Source: Hibiscus mutabilis
Lineage: Eukaryota > Streptophyta > Magnoliopsida > Malvales > Malvaceae
NCBI GenBank assembly: GCA_019671005.1
Contig: CM033724.1
Location: 25,645,786-25,709,785 of the forward strand
Length of the DNA stretch: 64,000 nt
Direction: 5' to 3'
In this document: piece after piece, positions 57,494-64,000 of the stretch
How the letters are laid out: the number at the start of each line of letters is the position of its first letter
How positions within the stretch are numbered: position 1 is the first letter of the stretch
The notes under the pieces: model-generated
Seen by the model: only the letters and a program-made list of their open reading frames with translations
What the model was told of the DNA's origin: nothing
The model's database searches: none
Position numbers and translations under genes: made by a program

Positions 57494-58494
57494 GGATATC
57501 CCTAAAGTTGTTTGATGATTTTGAGGTGGTGGTTGTGGGCGAGAACTCTAAGTTCTTGTCTAGTGATATTTCAGCTTTGGAAGTGAGACGGGTGATGGAT
57601 TCGGGATGTCAGGCTTTCTTGGCCTATGTTATGAATCTTGGTTCGAAAGAGTTGAGGGTGCAAGATATTCGTATGGTATGTGAGTTTCTGGGTGTTTTTG
57701 CAGAAGAGTTGTTGGGGTTGCCACCAGATTGAGAGGTGGAGTTTGGCATTGAGATCTTTGTGGATGCGGCACCAGTGTCAATTTCTCTGTATCGCATGGC
57801 CCCGAAGGAATTGAAAATGCAACTGTAGGAGCTGCTTGATTGAGGGTTTATTAGGCTGACTGTTTCACCGTGGGGAGCACCGGTGTTGTTCGTGAAAAAG
57901 AAGGATGGTACGCTGCGGATGTGTATAGTTTGTCGACAACTGAACAAGTTGACGATAAAGAATAAGTATCATTTATCACGGATTAACGATCTATTTGATC
58001 AGTTTAGGGGTGCTTTGATGTTCTCTAAAATATATTTGAGGTCTAGGTACTATCAATTAAAGGTGAAAGATGTGGATGTGCCTAAGATAGCTTTTCGTAC
58101 GAGGTACGGGCATTATGAGTTTTTGGTGATGCCGTTCAGTTTGACCAGTGCACCAGCTGCTTTCATGGACATGATGAATCGAGTGTTCCATGAGTTTTTG
58201 GATTAATTCGTGGTTCTGTTTATTGATGATATACTCGTGTACTCTCGTACCAAAGAGGATCATGATAGGAATTTGCAGATTGTGCTTCAGACGTTGTTGG
58301 CTAATCAGCTTTATGGCAAGTTAAGCAAGTGTGAATTCTGGCTTATGGAAGTTGTTATCCTTGGGCATGTGGTGTCATCCAAGGGGATTCATGTTGACTC
58401 ACACAAAATTGAGGCCGTGATGAGTTGGAAAGTGCCTAAATCTTTGATAGAGGTTCGGAGTTTTCTAGGGTTGGTTGGTTATTACTGTCGGTTC
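57494..58494 (+). pseudogene. Element L second copy, PR-RT linker and reverse transcriptase
   Basis: The open frame from 57,508 reads FDDFEVVVVGENSKFLS, MVCEFLGVFAEELLGLPP, then after a stop MAPKELKMQL, SPWGAPVLFVKKKDGTLRMC, KNKYHLSRINDLFDQFRGA, YGHYEFLVMPFSLTSAPAAF in pieces and, past a second stop, VVLFIDDILVYSRTKEDHD. The catalytic site is kept. It ends in FLGLVGYYCRF at the same base as the first copy, where the F LTR follows. Confidence 0.86.
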
Positions 58495-58916
58495 TGTCAT
58501 GACCCAGATTTTGGAATCCGAGAGTCAGGTTAACCTAAAAAAATAAGGCCTCGAGTATCTGTTGGGCCTGTTTTGTGTGTTGAGGGCTTAAGTTGAGATA
58601 TTGTTGGAAGGGCCATTTTAGTAAAAGCATGGGTGGATGTAGGGGCAGGGATGATGGTTGTTTAATTTCTCTACATGTGTAAGGTGAAGGAGGTCACCAT
58701 TGTTCTTTGTTACTCATTTTCCCCTACCCTCATCTCTCACCCAAGTTGAGCGTTAAAGGTAGGATGTTTAAGGTTTTGGGGTGTGAATCTCGTTTTGCTT
58801 GTTAAGGGAGTATTAGTCAGCTTGGAAGGATCTATCATTCAAGGTAAGTTCGGTTTAAAATGCTGGAGGTTGGGTTTTAATAGGTGGTTAATAGAGGAGA
58901 ATTAGAATAGGGTGTA
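58495..58916 (+). repeat. F-family LTR fragment, third copy
   Basis: It begins TGTCATGACCCAG at the same RT position as the F LTR at 46,300. It ends after about 420 bp in a GGTGT word shared with the normal LTR and then joins IN coding of L. Confidence 0.8.
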
Positions 58917-59416
58917 ATGTTTTAAAGGTCGGATTGTGGTTCCTGAAGATGAGGAATTGAGGCATACCATTTTGGTGAAGCACATGCTAGTCCTTTTGCT
59001 ATGCATCCCGGTAGTTCTAAGATGTATCGAGGTTTGAAGAAAGAGTACTATTGGGTTGGTTTGAAGAAAGATGTGGTTGGTTTTGTTGCTCGATGCATGG
59101 TGTGTCACCGTGTAAAGGCTGAACATCATTTTCCTTCTAGCTTGTTGCAACCGTTGAGGATTCCGAAATGGAAGTGGGAAAGAATCACCATGGATTTTGT
59201 GTCTGGGTTGCCTTTGACACCGACCAAAAAGGATTCTGTTTGGGTGATTGTGGATTGGTTTACGAAGTGTGCGTATTTTGTGACAGTAAATACGATATAT
59301 ACCTTGGGTAAGTTGCCCAAGCTGTATATTTCTGAGATTGTGCGTTTGCACGGGGTGCCTAAATACATAGTTTTAGATAGAGATCTGCACTTTATAGCGA
59401 AGTTTTGGGAAATGTG
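58917..59416 (+). pseudogene. Element L second copy, integrase N-terminal half
   Basis: FKGRIVVPEDEELRHTILV with a frameshift in the second His region, then MYRGLKKEYYWVGLKKDV, ARCMVCHRVKAEHHFPS (zinc Cys pair intact), KWKWERITMDFVSGLPL, VWVIVDWFTKCAYF (first Asp), LHGVPKYIVLDRD (second Asp) and AKFWEMC. RNase H is missing between RT and IN. It is cut at 59,416 by a fold-back joint with G. Confidence 0.84.
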
Positions 59417-59986
59417 CTATATACAACTCACTATCTCTGCTATATACAACTCTGCCAACTTATCCAGAGTATACGTCGTATGCACAGGCAGGAAATGTGC
59501 ACACTTCGTAAACCTATCCACAATCACCTAAATAGAATTCTTTTTTGATGGTGTCAAAGACAACCCATACACAAAATCCATGGTGATCCTCTTCCACATC
59601 CACTTGGGAACCCTCAACGGTTGCAACAATCCTGAAGAAAACTAATGCCCTACCTTAACACGCTGGCAAACCATACAACGAGCCACAAACTCTGAAACAT
59701 CCTTTTTCAAACCAATCAAATAATATTCCTTTTTCAGGTCCTGGTACATCTTCGTACTCCCCGGATTCATCGCAAAAGGACTCGAATATCCCTTAGTCAA
59801 GATAATGTGACTCAACTCTTCATCATTCGGTACAACACTTGATCTTTGAAACACAAAACCCCATCCTCACTAAAGCCAAAATCTGTTTGATTCCCATCCA
59901 AGATATTCTTAACATGTGGCACTAGCTCATCGTCATAAGGTTGCTTCTCTTTAATCAATTGCAACATCGAAGGCTTCACTTGAAAC
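59417..59986 (-). pseudogene. Element G, integrase N-terminal half
   Basis: Frame 59,854-59,642 reads VVPNDEELSHIILTKGYSSPFAMN, MYQDLKKEYYLIGLKKDVSEF and ARCMVCQRVK. The core has IVDRFTKCAHFLPVHTTYTL (first Asp) and ends LAELYIAEIV at the joint. The second Asp and the Glu are absent. Confidence 0.82.
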
Positions 59987-60298
59987 TTTCATTGTTCTTC
60001 ATGTCTTATTAATAATCGTCATAAATTGCCATTTGGTCAAAATACTATGTCAAGCTCTCGTCCTCTTGAATTACTTTATTCTGATGTTTGGAGCACTAAA
60101 CATATGTCTTATGATGGATATTCATATTATGTGGTGTTTGTTGACCACTTTACCAAATATATCTAGCTATACCTGATGAAGAAGAAATCTGATTTTGCGG
60201 CAATATTTCCTCAGTTTAAAAGGCTTGTTGAATGATTTTTTCATCAGACCATTCTGTCTCTATTATTTGATAATGGAAGTGAGTTTGTTAAGATCTCT
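59987..60298 (+). pseudogene. Ty1/copia integrase fragment inside element G
   Basis: The plus strand reads RHKLPFGQN, RPLELLYSDVWSTKHMS, DGYSYYVVFVDHFTKYI-stop-LYLMKKKSDF, FKRLVE and LLFDNGSEFVKIS. The FVDHFTKY and DNGSEFVK blocks hold the first and second catalytic Asp of copia integrases and do not occur in gypsy IN. The piece lies in opposite orientation to G, in the spacer between RNase H and IN. No LTR or PBS accompanies it. Confidence 0.85.
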
Positions 60299-60830
60299 AG
60301 CAACCCTCCAACTCGTGATACACTTAGCCGCACAAACATCGCTCTTAATTCCACCGCAACCTTCCTACTTAAAGCATCCACTACCACGTTTGCCTTCCCA
60401 GGATGGTACTCAATGGTCTCCAACAACCTTCGTTGCCTAAAATTTAACTCCCTCTGAGACATCAGATATTTCAAACTTTTACGATCAGTGTAAACAACGC
60501 ACTTCTCACTATAGAGATAGTGTCACCAAATCTTCAAGGCAAACACCACCGCTGCCAACTCAAGATCGTGCATAGGCTCATGCACCTTCAACTGTCTAGA
60601 TGCATAGGCAAAAACCCTTCCTTCCTGCATCATCACACATCTCAAACCCACGTAGAACGCATCACTATACACAACAAACTCCTTCCCTGACTCCGGTTGA
60701 ATCAAGATTGGAGCATGTGTCGAAGCCTCCTTCAGCTTACTGCCTAACTTCCGTCCACTCGAACCCCACATCTTTTTGCAACAACTTCATCAAAGAGGCA
60801 GCGAGCTTCAAAAAACCATCCATGAACTGT
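60299..60830 (-). pseudogene. Element G, RNase H
   Basis: THAPILIQPESGKEFVVYSD, YVGLRCVMMQEGRVFAYASRQL, HDLELAAVVFALKIW, then KSLKYLMSQRELNFRQRRL, YHPGKANVVVDALSRKV and ELRAMFVRLSV. There is a small deletion before IEYHPGK (LLKDYD lost) and a TGA after KIW, where sister copies have a codon for Arg. Confidence 0.84.
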
Positions 60831-61620
60831 CACTAATATCCCGCTAAACTCAGAAAACTACGAACCTCTAAGATAGATTTTGGTAGCCTGTAATTCACAA
60901 TGGCGTCAACTTTTTGCTAATCCACACGAATTCCCTTGGCCGACACAACCTGCCCAAGGAAAACCACCTCCTTGATCTAGAATTCACAATTGCGTAACTT
61001 GGCGTAAAGCTTGTTATCCAATAGGACTTGCAACACTATCCGAAGATGTCGATCGTGATCCTCCTCAGTATGTGAGTACACAAGGATATCGTCGATGAAC
61101 ACTACCATGAACTGATCCAAAAACTTATGGAACACCCTATTCACCATGTCCATGAACGCTTCCGGTGCATTTATCAAACCAAACGGCATCATTAGGATCT
61201 ATCTTTGAAAACACCGTAGCTCCCCGAAACTGATCAAACAGATCATCGATCCTTGGCGACGGGTACTTGTTCTTGATTGTCAACCTATTTAGCTACCGAT
61301 AATCAATACACATCCTCATTGTACCATATTTCTTTTTCACAAGCAATACGAGGGCACCCCACGGTGCCACACTTGGACGAATGAAACCCAATCAAGCAAC
61401 TCCTGCAACTGTGTCTTCAACTCTTTTAACTCTCTCGGTGCCATACGGTACAGAGAAATCAATATCGTAGTCGTATTCGTGTACGTACCTATTCAGAACT
61501 CTACTTCCCTATCCAACGGCTAACCAGACAACTCTTCCAGAAACACACCTGGAAAGTCGCAAACCGTGCGAATATCCTGGGTACGTACTTTCTTCATTTT
61601 CGACCTGAACTCTAGCAACC
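60831..61620 (-). pseudogene. Element G, reverse transcriptase with internal deletion
   Basis: Frame 61,192-60,977 reads MMPFGLINAPEAFMDMVNRV, FLDQFMVVFIDDILVYSHTE and LLDNKLYAKLRNCEF, with an intact catalytic site. Upstream QFRGATVFSKID joins almost directly to it near 61,198, so about 35 codons (the YYQLKV to HYEFLV part) are missing. The N-terminal part (WGALVLLVKKKY, MAPRELKELK) has several stops. Confidence 0.84.
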
Positions 61621-62120
61621 TTCACGCTTCCAACGTTGAAGCCATATTTGACATGAACTTGATATTTTCACCCACAACCACAACTTCATAATCTTCGGCA
61701 AGTTTCAAAAAAACCCTCTTAGCCTCAAAATCCACTACCGCCTTGTGGTGCGATAACCAAACCATACCCAGAATCACGTCAAAATAGTGAAACGGTAACT
61801 CCATCAGGTTGGCTTCAAAAACATGTCCTTGAACCGTCAAGGGACAACTCCTATACAACTTTCTAGCCATAACCGTCTCACCAAAAGAATTGATAACCCA
61901 CATACCAACATCTAACAACTCAACCGATAAATCCAACACACATGCATGCTCGTGCAAAATGTAGAAATGTGCAGAATCAGAATCAATCAAAGATAAGAAA
62001 GGTACATACTGCAAGGTAAAGGTACCTGCAATCACGTTGATATTATTCCTCCTAACACGGTGAGCAAAAACCCTTACAAATCCACCATCCTCTGGCTGAA
62101 CTGTTACGGTATGCACCACA
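61621..62120 (-). pseudogene. Element G, aspartic protease
   Basis: A 165-codon open frame reads INVIAGTFTLQYVPFLSLIDSDSAHFYILHEHA in pieces, then LLDVGMWVINSFGETVMA, CPLTVQGHVFEANLMELPF and FDVILGMVWLSHHKAVVDFE. The active site is DSD rather than DSG, and ILGMDWL is ILGMVWL. It continues to the linker KLAEDYEVVVVGENIKF. Confidence 0.84.
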
Positions 62121-63175
62121 ACTCTCTACTCATCATCCATGCGCTGAAAATATCCACGGCCATGCCCACGACCTCTCTGGGCTCCAGCAACTGGTACATT
62201 AGCCTGACCCTCTCTGGCCAACTAAGGACAATCCCTACGGAGACGATCCCTCTATCTACAACTCTAACAAGTGCCTACAACACCACCGCACTCTCCCAAA
62301 TGCCCCCGGCCACATCTCATACACTCGGGAACTCTAGCATGAGTACACTGACCTTGAAAACCATGGCTAGCACCATATCCTCCCTACCTTTGATCCGAAT
62401 AGTACCTTTGGTCTCTATGCCTCTTATAGCGATCTCAGCCAGCATCAGACTCTGTGCTCCTCTTACCAGAAGAAGAACCGCTAGAACGAACAGACAAACC
62501 TAAATTCTACTCCATATATTTTGCTCGAAACACTAGAACATCAAAATTTGTATAATTGGTGGCCAACATATACATCTTCACTTCTTTGATCAACCCAAAC
62601 AGAATCGATCACACCTCTCACGCTCGTCAAGAACCAACTCAAGAGCGTACTTACTCAGCCGAACAAACTGGACCTTATACTTAGAAATTAACATGTTTCC
62701 CAACTCTAAAGCCATAAACTCTCTCTTCTTCGCATCCTTGTAAGGAGTTCCCAAATACTTATTCTTGAAAGCCTCACAAAAAAATTCCCAAGTAACATTG
62801 GCATGTTCCACACCTGCAATCATAGTGGTCCCCCAACTGTATGCATCACCCTAGAGCATCCCAACTTACGTACATCAGTACACTCCATCTGACCAAGGAT
62901 CTTCCCGGTGCTCGTAAACCACGCTTCGGCCGCTTTAGGAACCAACCCTTGAAACTCAACACCACCTAGGCTACGCAAACGCTCCAAAGGTAACCCGGTG
63001 TTAATAGCTACAAGCGTTGGTGTAGGTACATGCACTCTAGCCATGGTCGCCTAGAAAGCTCCCGTCATCGCTTGCATCAACGGTGTCATATCACCAAAAA
63101 TAGGTACTTGTGGTGCCTACGACGCACCTCCTTCAACTCCAGCACCCGTAGGAGAAATTGGTGGTGGAGGAGGTA
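62121..63175 (-). pseudogene. Element G, gag
   Basis: ATMARVHVPTP, LPLERLRSLGGVEFQGLVPKAAEAW in pieces, STGKILGQMECTDVRKLGC, WEFFCEAFKNKYLGTPYKDAKKREFMALE split by a frameshift, LSKYALELVLDERERCDRF, and a zinc knuckle CMRCGRGHLGEC near 62,320. Stops at about 63,053 and 62,270. The N-terminal leader is replaced by LTR sequence at about 63,176. Confidence 0.84.
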
Positions 63176-64000
63176 AAACAAATAATCGTCATCTATATTC
63201 GATTTTATTTACAAACTTTTTCATATCATCACTTTCCAATATAATCCATTTTAACATCAACAACTCACTGTTTTCATATGCATCATCAAAATCATTTAAC
63301 CAATGCAATAAACCTTGCATTAGCCAATGTTCAAAAACATTAACAAATCATGCATTACTTCCAAATGCAACAACATCATTTTGTAACCAATTTATAGCAT
63401 TAAACCATGCTCAAAACATGCATATATAGTGAGTAATTAAACCATGTAAAACAAGTGCATCAAACTATTAGCCAAACTGAGTTCGAGAAAGAATTCATTC
63501 TTCATTTACTTTTGAGTTTAGATCAACGTTTCAAGCTTGATCTAAACCCCTAAACACAACTTTTAAACCTTTAAAAGGCTGATCAACACGCTCTTACTCA
63601 CTGACTCGAAAGCCTCGCTTGGCGATGCAACAATCACGCCTCCAAAGCTTTTGAAATCAACATTCAAGCTTGAGGACCAACTTCCCCTGCTTTTATCCAC
63701 ACAAAACAGAGGTACATTGCATCAAAATGCAATCAACATCACAGCAACAATAAACCTCAACATCCTTTGTCCAATTTCTCTCCACAACACTAAAAACTAA
63801 CAACAAACCCCTTCCAAACTTAACCCAGCCACAACCTAACGTTTTAACACATCAATCAACATCTAAAAACACATATCTAACATCCTTATATCTCCAACAT
63901 TCAAATAACCACCACAAGTCCTCTAAAACCATAACTAGCAACCTAGAAAATTAGAGATTCACATAGTTTAGGGATTCCAATGTTAAAACCCATCTATTAT
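63176..64000 (-). repeat. Element G 5' LTR, U3 part, continuing beyond the window
   Basis: The stretch matches C LTR sequence (for example CCTAGAAAATTA and AATTCACATAGTT-like words, compare 15,070-15,110). It lies upstream of the TATA position, so R, U5 and PBS are missing between it and gag. No frame is supported. Confidence 0.72.

Larger units (their letters stand above)
59417..64000 (-). mobile_element. Element G: chromovirus-like Ty3/gypsy element, both ends incomplete
   Basis: On the minus strand the order is a partial 5' LTR (63,176 to beyond the window), gag, PR, RT, RNase H, an inserted copia fragment and the start of IN. There is no PBS: gag joins mid-LTR sequence directly. The IN end is cut by the fold-back joint at 59,416. 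Confidence 0.83.

Noticed and set aside
1..64000. tRNA, rRNA, snRNA or miRNA genes
   Set aside because: No cloverleaf-like A/B box pairs or rRNA words were noticed apart from the PBS sequences. The large inverted repeats could form hairpins but are LTR fold-backs, not miRNA precursors.
1..64000. An active, transposition-competent element
   Set aside because: Each element has stops or frameshifts in gag or pol, and most have lost a catalytic residue or a complete LTR.

Overview
The window looks like intergenic, repeat-packed nuclear DNA from a flowering plant with a large genome. It is AT-rich. I recognised no host gene, tRNA, rRNA or CRISPR array. Almost every base can be assigned to LTR retrotransposons, nearly all of the Ty3/gypsy superfamily. 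They are old: every gag or pol frame carries stops, frameshifts or deletions, so all coding features are called pseudogenes. For reference I name the elements Athila, B, C, D, E, F, G, I, J, K and L.

Layout. 1-8,939 (-): an Athila-lineage element (env-like third ORF, IN, RNase H, RT, PR, gag, tRNA-Asp-type PBS, 5' LTR) inserted into the RT of element B. 8,940-13,510 (+): the 3' half of B (RNase H, IN, chromodomain-like tail, LTR). 13,521-22,471 (-): C, a complete gag-pol whose two LTRs are each cut at one end; its 3' LTR lies tail to tail against the LTR of B. 22,472-34,009 (+): D, with a 3.2-kb solo LTR (E) in its gag, flanked by the 5-bp duplication ATGCA. 34,421-43,163 (-): I, inserted in LTR J (34,010-34,420 plus 43,164-44,249). 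44,250-46,299: an LTR start (K) fused to pol of element L. 46,300-55,630 (+): F, from a second LTR family, inserted in the RT of L and carrying a 1.55-kb tandem duplication in pol. 55,631-59,416: a second diverged copy of the J-K-L-F-LTR block. 59,417-64,000 (-): G, which holds a 0.3-kb piece of Ty1/copia integrase between its RNase H and IN segments.

B, C, D, I, L and G share gag-pol architecture, a tRNA-Met-type PBS and LTRs starting TGTAAY and ending GTTACA. Their polyproteins end in the motif LWRHRSVEEATWE or variants, which fits the Tekay/Del-type chromoviruses. F has LTRs starting TGTCACGACC and a related pol.

Three things stand out beyond nesting. First, repeated fold-back joints (near 13,515, 22,471 and 59,416) put same-family sequence in opposite orientation, two of them with short templated repeats at the seam. 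Second, LTRs of the main family keep a palindrome TGGC-NN-GCCA at 17-18 bp from a TATA box, and its centre changes between copies while staying self-complementary. Third, LTRs of at least two families carry dense clusters of GTATCGGTAC-like words. Positions are by eye; junctions without a clear terminus may be off by tens of bases.
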